A stretch of 64,000 bases of DNA from Aureibaculum flavum. GTDB taxonomy: Bacteria > Bacteroidota > Bacteroidia > Flavobacteriales > Flavobacteriaceae. The notes beneath the pieces are model-generated. The model was not told where the DNA came from and did not search any database. It was given only the letters and a program-made list of their open reading frames with translations. A program made the position numbers and the translations under genes. How positions within the stretch are numbered: the stretch's first letter is position 1; each line of letters starts with the position of its first letter. The DNA lies in the NCBI RefSeq assembly GCF_016406085.1, contig NZ_JAEHFJ010000004.1, positions 124,001 through 188,000 of the forward strand, read 5' to 3'. Below, one piece after another: positions 9,214 to 19,050 of the stretch.

Positions 9214-9252
9214 AAAAAAACCAGAGCTTATAAGTTCTCTGGTTTATTTATT
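9214..9252. terminator. Bidirectional intrinsic terminator between convergent genes
   Basis: AAACCAGAG at 9218-9226 pairs with CTCTGGTTT at 9237-9245, flanked by A7 on the left and a T-rich run on the right. It serves the cotransporter on the plus strand and the M13 peptidase on the minus strand. Confidence 0.85.
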
Positions 9253-9278
9253 TTTATAAAGGGTTTAAATCACTTGTT

Positions 9279-11300
9279 TTACCAAATTTTTATACGCTCC
9301 TCTTCTGTTTTGAAATTCGCTTCACCCGGCTGTACATTAAAAGCCTCATAAAAAGGAGTAAAGTTCATTAATGGGCCATTCACACGCCAAATTGGAGGTG
9401 AATGTGGATCTGTGGCAACATAATTACGTAAATAGGCATCACGTGTTTTTACACGCCATATGTTTGCCACAGATAAAAAGAAGCGTTGGTTAGGTGTATA
9501 GCCACCAATTTTAATAGTGTCTTTACCTTGATCTGTCATTTTAAATGCATCAAAGGCAATTGAGATTCCACCATTATCTGCAGTGTTTTCACCAACCGTT
9601 AATCCGCCTTTTAAATGCACACTATCTAATACCGTAAAGGCACTGTATTGATCAATAATTTGTTGCGTTTTAGCCTTGAACTTAGTATAATCATTTTCCG
9701 TCCACCAATCGGTTACATTTCCATCTTTATCATATTGAGCTCCTTGATCGTCAAAAGCATGTGTAAACTCATGACCGATAACCATACCAATACCACCATA
9801 ATTTACAGCATCATCAGCATATAAATCAAAATATGGGGCTTGTAAAATACCTGCTGGAAATACAATTTCGTTTAAAGAGGGATTGTAATATGCAGTTACT
9901 GTAGAGGGTGTGGTATGCCATTCATCTCTATTTGGAGCTTTATTTAATTGTTTTAGTTGGTATTGATAATCATCTTTATTTAGGGCAACTACGTTTTCAA
10001 AGAATTGTGCCCTGTTAATAGTAGCATCATAGGTTCTCCATACATCTGGATAGCCAATTTTTTTACTGATGGCAAAGAGTTTCTCTTTTGCTTTTACCTT
10101 GGTGCTATCACTCATCCAGTCTAACTTGTCAATTCGCTTTTCTAATGTTGTTTGAAAATTATTTACCAAATCTAAAGCACGCTTTTTGGCATCTTCATTA
10201 AAATACCGCTTTACATATAATTGACCTAGAGCAAAACCTATTTGCTGATCTACACGACGTACCATTAGTTTTGTACGTGGTTGTTGTACGGATTGACCAG
10301 AAATAACTTTAGAATATTCAAATGAAGCATCTTGAAAAGGTTTGCTCAATATGTTATCATGACTTCCAATAGAATTTGCTTTTAGATACAGTTTCCAATG
10401 TTCTAAAGGAACAGAAGTTAGCATCGTATTTAATGCATCATAATAAGCCGTTTGTCTAATATCTACGGAATCTACTGCTGTGCCTAAGTTTTTCAATAAA
10501 GCAGACCAACCAATGTTTGGATGTTTTGTGTTCAAATCAGCGACAGCAAGCTTGTGGTAATTTTCTTTAACAACTCTGCGTTCGATACGTGTTTTATGAG
10601 ATGTTGCCATTTGCTTTTCAATGCCATAAACAATGTCAGCTTTTTCTTTTGCATCTGATTCTTCTACCAATTCAAATAAGGTGGTTAAATAGGTTTTGTA
10701 GGCTTCTTGAATATTTTTTACTGAAGGATCGTCCTTAAAATAGTAGTCGCGATCTGGTAATCCTAATCCCGTTTGCGAGAAGTGTAAAATATTTAGCGTA
10801 CTGTTTTTTTGATCTGGAGAAATATAAGGGCTAAAAATTGAATAATCTCCAGACTTTATTTGGGTAGCTGCGAATTCTGTTATGGAAGAAACATCGGTAA
10901 TCGCATTAATTCTATCTAATATGGGTTGAATAGGTTTGCTACCACGTTCATTAATACTAACGGTATCCATTCCTGAGGCAAAAAAGTCACCTACCAATTG
11001 CTCAACACTTCCTTTTGAATGTTCTTTTTGAGAAACTTCTTCTAAAATGTTTTTAAGTAGTTCTTGCTGTGGAATATTTAAAAATCGATATGACCCTACG
11101 CCTATCTGGTCATCAGCAATTACTGCATTTTTAAACCAAGTTTTATTTACATGGTTAAAGAAATCGTCACCAGGTTTAATCGTACTATCAATCCCATTAA
11201 AAACAACAGGTTTAATTTCAGGATCATTTAGCGTATTACTTTCATTTTTACATGAAAACAAGATCAGTAAACACAATGATAAATAGTAAATGTTTTTCAT
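9279..11300 (-). CDS. M13 (neprilysin/PepO-like) zinc metallopeptidase, lipoprotein
   Basis: The length of 673 residues is normal for M13. A lipobox (LILFSC) ends the signal peptide, so the protein is lipid-anchored. The N-terminal M13 domain begins GDDFFNHVNKTWF. The catalytic domain carries the zinc motif GHEFTHAFDDQG (about residue 508) and the third ligand in GENTADNGG (about residue 570). Substrate-binding NPSLNEIVFPAGILQAP and the terminal KIW are also typical. These enzymes cleave small peptides outside the cytoplasm. A TATCTTTG -7 box lies 22 bp upstream of the start, and the bidirectional terminator follows the stop. The gene appears to be transcribed alone. Confidence 0.95.
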   Translation of the reverse strand: MKNIYYLSLCLLILFSCKNESNTLNDPEIKPVVFNGIDSTIKPGDDFFNHVNKTWFKNAVIADDQIGVGSYRFLNIPQQELLKNILEEVSQKEHSKGSVEQLVGDFFASGMDTVSINERGSKPIQPILDRINAITDVSSITEFAATQIKSGDYSIFSPYISPDQKNSTLNILHFSQTGLGLPDRDYYFKDDPSVKNIQEAYKTYLTTLFELVEESDAKEKADIVYGIEKQMATSHKTRIERRVVKENYHKLAVADLNTKHPNIGWSALLKNLGTAVDSVDIRQTAYYDALNTMLTSVPLEHWKLYLKANSIGSHDNILSKPFQDASFEYSKVISGQSVQQPRTKLMVRRVDQQIGFALGQLYVKRYFNEDAKKRALDLVNNFQTTLEKRIDKLDWMSDSTKVKAKEKLFAISKKIGYPDVWRTYDATINRAQFFENVVALNKDDYQYQLKQLNKAPNRDEWHTTPSTVTAYYNPSLNEIVFPAGILQAPYFDLYADDAVNYGGIGMVIGHEFTHAFDDQGAQYDKDGNVTDWWTENDYTKFKAKTQQIIDQYSAFTVLDSVHLKGGLTVGENTADNGGISIAFDAFKMTDQGKDTIKIGGYTPNQRFFLSVANIWRVKTRDAYLRNYVATDPHSPPIWRVNGPLMNFTPFYEAFNVQPGEANFKTEEERIKIW

Positions 11301-11322
11301 AAATTATGAGGTTTAGTTTTCT

Positions 11323-11330
11323 CAAAGATA
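11323..11330 (-). promoter_or_regulatory. Candidate -7 box TATCTTTG for the M13 peptidase
   Basis: On the minus strand this matches TAnnTTTG, 22 bp upstream of the ATG at 11300. No TTG at -33 was found. Confidence 0.45.
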
Positions 11331-11530
11331 TGAATATTTACATTTGTTATGTTTTTTGAATTTATTTTAGGAGTAAAATCAGAATGATAGACTACTAAAA
11401 CACACTAAAAAGTACATAAATAGTGGATGAATGATTGGACTTTATTTACCACCAAGCATACTGGTATAACATATCAATTTTATTATTTTTAAATTACTTC
11501 TTATGTTTCTAAACAGGTGGAAATTAAGTT

Positions 11531-14041
11531 TTAAAATTCTCGCTTTCCAAATTCACTATCAATAAATTTAGCTTTATTCTTAGCTGCATTAAATGTATAT
11601 GATAGGTTTAACGATACCATATCTACTTCATAAACATAATTGGTGGTTGTATAAAATTGACCTGGTCTTGACGTTGTAATACGTTGCTCATTGGTGTTTA
11701 ATAAGCCCATATCTATATTTTGCCATTGCAACGTTGCTGTTAACTTATTATCTAAAAATGATTTTTTAAGGGTTAAGTTTGGAGCATAAAATCTAGAATC
11801 TTCACCCATGGCTGTATTTCTATCTGATAAATAATTAAAAGAGAGTTGAACAGATGCATTTTGCCAAAAAGAATAGGTAGAATTTAGATTGACTGAATAA
11901 ATAGTAGCTTTAGAATCAATGGTATAGGTTCTTTCTATACCATCTCTATGGTTGAAATTTAAAGCACCAGCTATGGCATAATTGTAAATGTTAAAACCTA
12001 CAAAATTAGTCCAATTTTTAGTGGGCTTTATCGTTGCTCCTATTTCCAATCCAACAGCATTACTCTTACCTACATTAGAATACACTCTATTAATAATACT
12101 ATCAATTACAGCACCATTCGGCTCATAAGCCAAGGTGTTGACACGATTGATAACATTATCTACATGCCTATAATAGGCTGTGGCATATACGGAATTACCT
12201 TTCCCCATATTTTTTGTGATACCCAATTCTACCAAGTCGATAAATTCTGGTAATAATGTGTTATCACCTTGTTCAAAAACCTCTGAATGTTCACGTTCTG
12301 CAAAACTGTTCATTTTAAAAGTAGTAGTGCGTTCTAACCTTTTGCTATATGCCGCCTTAAGATTGGTTTTGTCATTCACTTTATATTGAACAGAGGCCGA
12401 TGGAAATAGTTTAAAGAAATCATATTTGTAAATGTTTGCGGTAGCTACACTTTTTAAAGATTCTTCATAAGTTCTATCCATAGATTCTAAACGTATACCT
12501 GCAGCATAATCCCATTTATTTTTGGCTCCTGTTAATTGTAAATAACCGGAATGAATGGTTCTTTTCATTTCAATATCTGAAGAAAACTCAGAGACCAAAT
12601 TTCCGTTTCGCTCGTATACAAACTCTCCAGAGTGATCTAAATTACGAAATTGATATCCTGTTTCTATGGTTCCGAAAACAAACGGTTTCCATTAATAATC
12701 TAAATTAATACGTGTACCGTAGAGTGGATTGTCATTGGTATTATACTCTTCTTGATAAATAATATTGTTATCGGGGTATCCTAAATTGTCATTAACCGTT
12801 GGGCCACCTAAAAAAGTGTATTCATATAATATAGACGCAGCTATTTTAGATTCGTTTTTAAATTTATGAGTATAGTCAAAGCTACCTAAGGCAAAGTCTC
12901 CTTTTCTAATTCTTAAATTGTGATTATAATATTGCAATGTATAAATTCTGTTGTCACTTCCAATAGGCGAAACCGCATGATTATCGTAATATACTATATC
13001 AGCTAATCTATCTTTCGTGTGTTTTCCTGCAAATAAACCTAGAGAATAGGTGTCAGCATCGTTGGGTGTAAAAACAACATTGAAGCGACCGTTATAAGTA
13101 ATTTCATCAAAGCTTCGTTCTCCATCAGAAGGGAGAAAAGTAGTTTTATTTTCGGCATCGTTAACAATGAACATATCGCCTTCTCGCCTACCCGATTTAT
13201 CGTTACGTTGATAGCTGGCTCCAAAAGAAAGATTCCACTTGTCATTTCTTTTATTGACAGTAGCATCTATGCCATAACGTTGGGCATCAACTTTCGTGTC
13301 ATAAGGTTCTATAGAAGGGAATCCGCCACGCACATTAACTTGAGCATAAACCCCATCAGTAGCACCTTTTTTAGTAATAATATTTAAAATACCACCTTTT
13401 CCTTCCGGATCATACTTTGCAGAAGGAGCAGTAATCAATTCTACACTTTGTAAGGCATTTGCTGGTAATTGTGCTAATATTGCACTTGCATCGCCTTGTG
13501 TAGGCTTACCATTAATCAGAACAGCAAATCCTTGGCTTCCTCTAACACTAATAGCTCCCTGGCCATCTACACTAACAGATGGTAAGTTTTTTATAATATC
13601 TACAGCATTACCGCCTTCACTACTTTGATATTTTTTAGTATCAAATACTTGACGGTCAATTTTATGAACCACGGTCGCTTTTTCTCCTTTTACTATTACT
13701 TCATTCAATTCATTGCCCATCGTTAGTTTGACAGTAGCTAAATCTACCAATACCCCCTTTTTAGAAACCACAATGCTTTTAATTTTAAGTGTGGTATAAC
13801 CTAAAAATGAAGCTTCAATATAATAGGTTCCTGTTTTTATATTAGCGAAATAAAAAGCACCATCTGCTTCTGTAATTACACCATTTATGGCAGTACCATC
13901 TTCAGAATTAAAAAGGGCTACGGTTGCAAATTCTAATGGAGAATTATCAGATGCATCTACAATTTTTCCTTTAATTTGTCCAAATGATAATTGCACAACA
14001 ATTAGTAACAATAGCACTGTTAACTTTTCTTTAAATGACAT
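11531..14041 (-). pseudogene. TonB-dependent receptor-like OM protein split by an in-frame stop
   Basis: The frame runs 837 codons from the ATG at 14041, but codon 450 (12692-12694) is TAA. The region after the stop continues the same frame for 386 codons with normal barrel sequence. The N-terminal half has a signal peptide ending SFGQ, a CarboxypepD-reg-like domain (about 22-105) and a plug domain (about 115-225; IKNLPSVSVDGQG, LINGKPTQG, GILNIITKKG). The barrel follows, of the OMP_b-brl_3 type. Around the break the text is GTRINLDY, stop, WKPFVFGTIETGYQF, with nothing missing. A single base change (for example from CAA or GAA) explains it. Without readthrough the product lacks about half the barrel and cannot form a pore. 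Sequencing error is possible. Confidence 0.88.
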
Positions 14042-14066
14042 TTAGTTTTGAATTTTTAATTGCCGA

Positions 14067-14074
14067 CAAAACTA
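14067..14074 (-). promoter_or_regulatory. Candidate -7 box TAGTTTTG for the broken receptor gene
   Basis: The minus-strand match to TAnnTTTG lies 25 bp before the start at 14041. The promoter thus looks intact although the gene is interrupted. Confidence 0.42.
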
Positions 14075-14170
14075 ACAATCATTTTAGAATAGTAATGAAC
14101 TATTCTTAAAAGAATTATTTATATAAAAAAGTAGTAATATAATTGTAAAAAATAACACTTATTGATCTAC

Positions 14171-15286
14171 TTAATATACTTGTTGAAAAGCTTTTACATG
14201 AGCATATATGGCCACGGTGTCTATTTTCATTTCAATAGGTTCATTTAACATTTTCATTCCTTTTACATCATTCATTTGACCTGCTTGAGAAATGGCTTTA
14301 ACGCCATAATATTCACCTTTTTTATTTATTACTTTTATATCAATTATATTCTCAAATTCACGAACTCCTTTTACTTCCAATTGATCTCCATTTTTATCAA
14401 TGGCCACCAATTTGTAAATAGATCCTTTTTCACCTATGGCTGCTACTGTTTTATAATTATCTTTACTTGACACTATTTTAACTGGCAATATTTCTGTATC
14501 ACTTTTAAAAGCTTTTATGTTTATTAAACTTCGTTGGTCTGAATCTAAAATAGCATTGACATCAAATGTATTTCCTTTATCATCTAATGCTTTGACTTCT
14601 AGGAAATATCCTTCAGGGTGCACTCCTACAATATGCCAAAGAAAATTGTCATCAGCGGCTGCAGCTTGCGGTATCGCTTTAACATGAGCATAAACATTTG
14701 CTCCAAAAAGGGTATATTCTAAATCTTCTTTCTTGGTTTTAACACCTTTTATATCGTGTAGTTGACCTTCTGGAGAAATTGCTTTTAGACCGTAGAATTC
14801 ACCATTTTTACCTATTACTTTTATATGAATAATATTTCCAGAACGTAATACACCCCTAACACTTAAACGTTCACCATTGGGTGCCACTGCTTTAATTTGA
14901 TATACACTACTATCTTTAGCGATGGCTACAAGTGGAGTCTGTTTGCCTTCATTTACCAATAATTTAACAGAAATAATTTTATCATTAACCAAAGCCTTAA
15001 TACTCATAAGCGTTCTTTGATCTCCTCTTTGAAGGGCTTTTACTTTATATGATTCTCCGTAAGCATCTACAGCAATAATATTTAATAGCCTACCATCAGG
15101 ATAAATACCTTTAACGTGCCATACGGCCTCAATTTTGCCTTTAGTTTCTTGAGCAGATTGCACTTTATCATTAATAGCAGCTAATTTTCCGTTATCTTTA
15201 AAACTTACAAGCACAAATAAAACAAAAAGGACTAAAAAACTAATGGTTACTTGAAAAAAACGGGATATATGATTTGAGGTTTTCAT
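14171..15286 (-). CDS. Secreted protein of two tandem 165-residue repeats, unknown function
   Basis: The 371-residue protein has an N-terminal hydrophobic segment (about 10-28), so it is exported or anchored. The rest is one unit repeated twice (about 52-205 and 220-371). Each copy starts with WHVKGIYPDG or WHIVGVHPEG, runs through DQR-L-IKA, VAI-KGSIY-AV and NG-L-VKGV, and ends with GQLHDIKG or GQMNDVKG and YAHVKA. Inside each copy, short VKA(I/L)-type strands recur every 20-25 residues, predicting an all-beta repeat fold. I believe it belongs to a domain family of unknown function found in Bacteroidota, but cannot name it with confidence. It is transcribed divergently from topB. Confidence 0.8.
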   Translation of the reverse strand: MKTSNHISRFFQVTISFLVLFVLFVLVSFKDNGKLAAINDKVQSAQETKGKIEAVWHVKGIYPDGRLLNIIAVDAYGESYKVKALQRGDQRTLMSIKALVNDKIISVKLLVNEGKQTPLVAIAKDSSVYQIKAVAPNGERLSVRGVLRSGNIIHIKVIGKNGEFYGLKAISPEGQLHDIKGVKTKKEDLEYTLFGANVYAHVKAIPQAAAADDNFLWHIVGVHPEGYFLEVKALDDKGNTFDVNAILDSDQRSLINIKAFKSDTEILPVKIVSSKDNYKTVAAIGEKGSIYKLVAIDKNGDQLEVKGVREFENIIDIKVINKKGEYYGVKAISQAGQMNDVKGMKMLNEPIEMKIDTVAIYAHVKAFQQVY

Positions 15287-15512
15287 GTTGATAAATTTTA
15301 CATTGTTATTGAAATTATAGTTTAAATTATTATTTACTATTAAAATTAATTTTACTTCAATTTATAATCTTATTATTTGTAACACAATGATTTATATCAG
15401 TCATAAGAAAATTGTTTTAGTGCTTGTTTTCTAATCAAAAACCTTAATTTTAATTATTCTTGCCGCTACTCTTTTTTATGATTATTTTGCAACACTTTAA
15501 ACAACTATTTAA

Positions 15513-17810
15513 ATGAAGGTTTGTATTGCCGAAAAACCAAGTGTAGCCCGAGAAATTGCGGAAGTATTAGGTGCAAAAACAAGACATGATGGCTATTATG
15601 AAGGTAATGGATATGCAGTAACCTATACCTTTGGCCATCTATGTACATTAATGGAGCCCAACGATTATAAACCCCATTGGAAGAGTTGGGATTTGAATAA
15701 TCTCCCCATGCTTCCCGAAAAATTTATGACTAAAGTTGTTGATAATACGGGTATTCAAAAGCAATTTAATATTGTTAAAAGTCTATTTGATAAAGCGGAA
15801 GTAGTTATCAATTGTGGGGATGCGGGTCAAGAAGGAGAATTGATTCAGCGATGGGTTTTAGATCAAGCGGGTTATAAGGGGAAAGTGGAACGATTGTGGA
15901 TTTCTTCCTTAACTACCGAAGCAATAAAAGAGGGGTTCCAAAAATTAAAACCTTCAGAAGATTATGATAATCTTTATTATGCAGGGTTTTCTAGAGCAAT
16001 TGGCGATTGGCTCTTAGGAATGAATGCTACACGTTTATACACTGTAAAACATGGAGGTTATAAGCAAGTTCTTTCTGTAGGACGCGTACAAACACCAACT
16101 TTGGCTATGGTGGTCAATCGATTCTTAGAAATTGAAAACTTTAAACCTCAAGCTTATTGGGAATTACAAACATTGTATCGTGAAACATTGTTTAGTTACG
16201 AAGAAGGTCGTTTTCTCAACATGGAAGATGGACAAATATTGGCCGATAAGGTGAAAGAAGATGAGTTTGAAATTGTTTCGGCCACAAAAAAGAAAGGAAA
16301 AGATTATGCACCAAAACTGTTCGACTTAACAGGATTGCAGGTGTATTGTAATAAAAGATTCAGCTTTTCAGCAGATGAAACCTTAAAAATAGTCCAAAAA
16401 TTATATGAACAAAAAGTAGTTACTTATCCTCGTGTGGATACTACTTTTTTACCAAATGATGTGTATCCTAAAGTCGCAGGTATTCTTAAGAATCTAACCA
16501 AATACGCAGAATTAACACAACCCTTATTAGGAAAAAAAATAAAGAAATCGAGTAGAGTTTTTAATGATAAAAAAGTAACCGATCACCATGCTATAATTCC
16601 AACTGGTGTACAAATTCCTTTGCAATACAATCAACAACAAGTCTATGACATTATTACGAGACGTTTTATTGCTGTTTTTTATGAAGATTGTTCTGTTTCA
16701 AACACGACTGTAATTGGTAAAGCTGCTGAAGTTAATTTTAAAACTACAGGAAAGGAAATTTTAAAAAAAGGATGGCGAGTTGTCTTTGAAAATAAAAATG
16801 CGGAAACAACAACTAATGAAAGTGGTATGCTTCCTAATTTTGTTAAGGGTGAAAAAGGGCCACATGAACCCTCTTTTTTGGAAAAACAAACCAAAGCACC
16901 GAATCAATTTACGGAGGCTTCCCTCCTACGTGCTATGGAAACAGCCGGAAAACAAGTAGATGATGATGAGTTGAGAGATCTAATGAAAGACAATGGTATT
17001 GGTAGACCTTCAACAAGAGCAAATATTATTGAAACACTGTTTAGAAGACAGTATATTAAACGAAATAAAAAACAGTTGATTCCAACAGTTACAGGAATTC
17101 GATTGATTGAAACCATTCAAAATGAATTGTTAAAATCAGCAGAGTTAACGGGTAAATGGGAAAAACAATTAAAAGATATTGAAAAAGGAGAATTTAGTGC
17201 GGGTACTTTTATAAAGAATATGAAACGTATGGTAGATCAATTGGTTTATGAAGTACGAAGTGAAACTAAACGTGCTAACATTTCTCAAAATACAGTATTG
17301 CAAAATCGCGAAAAAGAGAAAAAGATTAAAAAAGTATCGGGAATTACAGCAGAAACTTGTCCGAAATGTAAAAAAGGAACACTCTTAAAAGGTAAGAGTG
17401 CTTATGGTTGTAGCAATTACAAAAATGGATGTAATTTTGTACTTCCGTTTTCCTTTATGGATAAGAAAATTTCAGAAAAGCAATGGATTCGTTTACTTCT
17501 AAAAGAATCTACTGTAAACTTAAAAGGGTTTAGATCTGATCATGGAACTGTGGAAGGTCTTGTACGTTTTGATAACCAGTTTAATTTGGTTTTAGAAGAA
17601 AAGAAAACGACTAAAAAACCAACTTCAGATGCCTTAATTTGTCCTAAATGTAAAAAAGGAACGATTATAAAAGGCAAGGAAAGTTATGGTTGTAGTGCTT
17701 ATAAGTCAGGCTGTGATTTTAGATTCTCATTTAAAGAAATTAGAGAAAAAGCGGGTGAACAGCCATTGACGAAGGAATTGGTATATGCTATTTTAAGTGG
17801 AAAAAAATAA
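15513..17810 (+). CDS. topB: DNA topoisomerase III with two C-terminal zinc ribbons
   Basis: This type IA topoisomerase has 765 residues. The Toprim domain (1-150) begins MKVCIAEKPSVAREIA, with the conserved Glu, and contains NCGDAGQEGELIQR as the acidic/GE motif. The active-site Tyr lies in VVTYPRVDTTFLP (about residue 310), and the GIGRPSTRANIIETL segment (about 495) is typical of TopB. The C-terminus adds two four-Cys ribbons (CPKCKKGTLLKGKSAYGC and CPKCKKGTIIKGKESYGC, each followed by a further Cys), probably for DNA contact. It decatenates DNA and resolves recombination intermediates in the cytoplasm. The gene stands alone and ends at a hairpin terminator. Confidence 0.96.
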   Translation: MKVCIAEKPSVAREIAEVLGAKTRHDGYYEGNGYAVTYTFGHLCTLMEPNDYKPHWKSWDLNNLPMLPEKFMTKVVDNTGIQKQFNIVKSLFDKAEVVINCGDAGQEGELIQRWVLDQAGYKGKVERLWISSLTTEAIKEGFQKLKPSEDYDNLYYAGFSRAIGDWLLGMNATRLYTVKHGGYKQVLSVGRVQTPTLAMVVNRFLEIENFKPQAYWELQTLYRETLFSYEEGRFLNMEDGQILADKVKEDEFEIVSATKKKGKDYAPKLFDLTGLQVYCNKRFSFSADETLKIVQKLYEQKVVTYPRVDTTFLPNDVYPKVAGILKNLTKYAELTQPLLGKKIKKSSRVFNDKKVTDHHAIIPTGVQIPLQYNQQQVYDIITRRFIAVFYEDCSVSNTTVIGKAAEVNFKTTGKEILKKGWRVVFENKNAETTTNESGMLPNFVKGEKGPHEPSFLEKQTKAPNQFTEASLLRAMETAGKQVDDDELRDLMKDNGIGRPSTRANIIETLFRRQYIKRNKKQLIPTVTGIRLIETIQNELLKSAELTGKWEKQLKDIEKGEFSAGTFIKNMKRMVDQLVYEVRSETKRANISQNTVLQNREKEKKIKKVSGITAETCPKCKKGTLLKGKSAYGCSNYKNGCNFVLPFSFMDKKISEKQWIRLLLKESTVNLKGFRSDHGTVEGLVRFDNQFNLVLEEKKTTKKPTSDALICPKCKKGTIIKGKESYGCSAYKSGCDFRFSFKEIREKAGEQPLTKELVYAILSGKK

Positions 17811-17845
17811 AAGGCCTCCTATATAAAACACGAAGCCTTTTAAAC
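17806..17845. terminator. Intrinsic terminator between topB and a convergent gene
   Basis: AAAAGGC at 17809-17815 pairs with GCCTTTT at 17835-17841 around a 19-nt loop, with A-rich and T-rich flanks, so it can act on both strands. It overlaps the topB stop codon. Confidence 0.65.
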
Positions 17846-17871
17846 TAACTCAAAATACTAATTTATCTTTT

Positions 17872-18522
17872 TTAATTATCTAATTCTATGACACCAACCA
17901 CTTCATAAGCTCTTGTACCATATACCTGAACTTTTTCATAAAGAATGTTAGCGTATTCATAGTAAGTTTGTCCATCAATGACTACTTTTTCATAATCATC
18001 TGGCAATTCATATATTATGGTTCCCACTTTTGGATCTACCACCTCATATTCATTATTTAGTTGTGTGTAAAATATACCTGACACATAATAATAATTGATG
18101 GTATTAAAACGTACTCTTTTGTAATGAGCAGGCATTGTTCTAATTCTAAACCCAACTTTAGGTGCAATGGAAATATAACGCCCTCTTGAATAGGTATAAT
18201 ACCTGTTATTGTTATAATAATATCGTTGACCGTTATGATTAATCACTTTTCTATTAGGTACATTACGTACTGATACCACTTTTCGTGTGGGTCTTTTATA
18301 GGTTACCTTAGTACTAGAAATTCTCCTACTTGGTGTCGCTTTTTTTACCGTTGTTGTTCTGGTAACTTTTTTAGTGGTACTACTTCGTCTCGATTGTGAC
18401 GAAACTTCGGTTGTAAATGCCATCAACAATAGTGATGTCAAAATAGATGCTTTTAATATTGTTTTACTCACCAAATAATTATTTGATTTTTGGTGTTCGT
18501 GATTTTTCTTTGAAAAGTTCAT
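17872..18522 (-). CDS. DUF6515-type exported protein, copy A
   Basis: The 216-residue protein has an N-terminal signal or anchor helix (about 23-40, ending EVSSQS). A very basic Ser/Thr/Lys/Arg linker (43-85) follows, then a Tyr-rich domain with recurring YYY motifs: GQRYYYNNNRYYTYSRGRYI, NYYYVSGIFYTQ, then PKVGTIIYELPDDYEKV and GQTYYEYANILYEKV. This is the pattern of DUF6515 proteins; their function is unknown. It is roughly 70% identical by eye to the product at 20604-21254. It follows an EF-hand lipoprotein gene, and the same pair is repeated 2.7 kb away. The 25-bp candidate LytTR box lies 99 bp upstream, so I infer control by the neighbouring two-component system. Confidence 0.82.
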   Translation of the reverse strand: MNFSKKNHEHQKSNNYLVSKTILKASILTSLLLMAFTTEVSSQSRRSSTTKKVTRTTTVKKATPSRRISSTKVTYKRPTRKVVSVRNVPNRKVINHNGQRYYYNNNRYYTYSRGRYISIAPKVGFRIRTMPAHYKRVRFNTINYYYVSGIFYTQLNNEYEVVDPKVGTIIYELPDDYEKVVIDGQTYYEYANILYEKVQVYGTRAYEVVGVIELDN

Positions 18523-18620
18523 AATATATGTTTTTTGATTTAACTTCTTCTTAATACTTAGACTATAAAATGTATTAATCGTTTAATCCATTTCAATTTC
18601 TAAGCCAAAAAATCTGATTA

Positions 18621-18645
18621 TCGATAGATGGTAACTTTTTATCGA
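18621..18645 (-). promoter_or_regulatory. Candidate LytTR-regulator box, DUF6515 copy A
   Basis: Read on the minus strand, TCGATAA occurs twice with a 21-bp period (first bases of the two copies 21 bp apart). The interior is AAAGTTACCATCTA. LytTR proteins such as YehT and YpdB bind direct repeats with this period. The same element occurs at 21351-21375 and, with variation, at 30021-30045. It lies 99 bp upstream of the start codon. Confidence 0.6.
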
Positions 18646-18696
18646 CGTTTATGATAATTCTCTATACTTCAACAATTTTTTCTCTTAAGTTGTTTT

Positions 18697-18734
18697 AAAA
18701 AAAAGAGAAATACCCTAAAGTAATTCTCTTTTTT
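18697..18734 (-). terminator. Intrinsic terminator of EF-hand gene copy A
   Basis: AAAAAAGAGAA pairs with TTCTCTTTTTT and the stem continues through TAC/GTA after one A-A mismatch. On the minus strand it ends in a T8 run. It follows the stop at 18751. Confidence 0.75.
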
Positions 18735-18750
18735 ATAACAAAATGCTTAA

Positions 18751-19050
18751 TTATTTTAATAAGCCAAGTAAACCTTGTAATTCAGTAAGATTTAAACTTG
18801 AATTATTATCAGTATCTAGTACGTTAAAATTATCTGCAAATGATCCAATAGCCTCTGTTGAGCTTATGGCTTCGTTTTTGTCTACATCTAATAAACTGAA
18901 GAGACTTGATATTTGTTGTACAGTAGCTTTTGAACTCAATGAGCTTAATAGTGTTGCCGCATCAGCGATAGTTGATGTATTTGTACTCTTTTGACTATTA
19001 CAACTTGCCATTGTAACCATCACTACTAATGATAATGTGATTTTCTTCAT
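18751..19050 (-). CDS. EF-hand lipoprotein, copy A
   Basis: The 99-residue product has a signal peptide with lipobox (MASC, Cys17), so it is a small lipid-anchored envelope protein. The mature part carries two canonical EF-hand loops: DVDKNEAISSTE and DTDNNSSLNLTE, with Asp at 1 and 3, Asn at 5, a hydrophobic residue at 8 and Glu at 12. Both should bind Ca2+. It is closely similar to the product at 21484-21783. The downstream neighbour is DUF6515 copy A, separated by a terminator and a regulatory box, so the two are probably transcribed separately. Function beyond Ca2+ binding is unknown. Confidence 0.88.
   Translation of the reverse strand: MKKITLSLVVMVTMASCNSQKSTNTSTIADAATLLSSLSSKATVQQISSLFSLLDVDKNEAISSTEAIGSFADNFNVLDTDNNSSLNLTELQGLLGLLK

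Larger units (their letters stand above)
17872..19050 (-). repeat. Duplicated two-gene module, copy A (EF-hand lipoprotein + DUF6515)
   Basis: Gene order, protein sequences and the spacer between the genes (18523-18750) all match 20604-21783. The matches include the terminator hairpin and the 25-bp regulatory element. Divergence is greatest at synonymous and linker positions, so the duplication is not recent. Confidence 0.85.

Noticed and set aside
12180-12389. Plus-strand open frame within the broken receptor gene
   Set aside because: It is antisense to well-preserved barrel sequence and has no protein-like motifs.
11531-12598. C-terminal receptor half as an independent gene starting with TTG
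   Set aside because: The same frame continues upstream to the TAA at 12692 with barrel sequence, and the putative product would lack a signal peptide and plug.
13039-13266. Minus-strand frame of 75 codons in another phase
   Set aside because: It overlaps the receptor gene in a different frame with no family features.
15840-15880. TopB acidic motif GDAGQEGE lacking the second Asp of D-x-D
   Set aside because: DAGxEGE variants are normal in many TopB proteins, so this is not a sign of inactivation.
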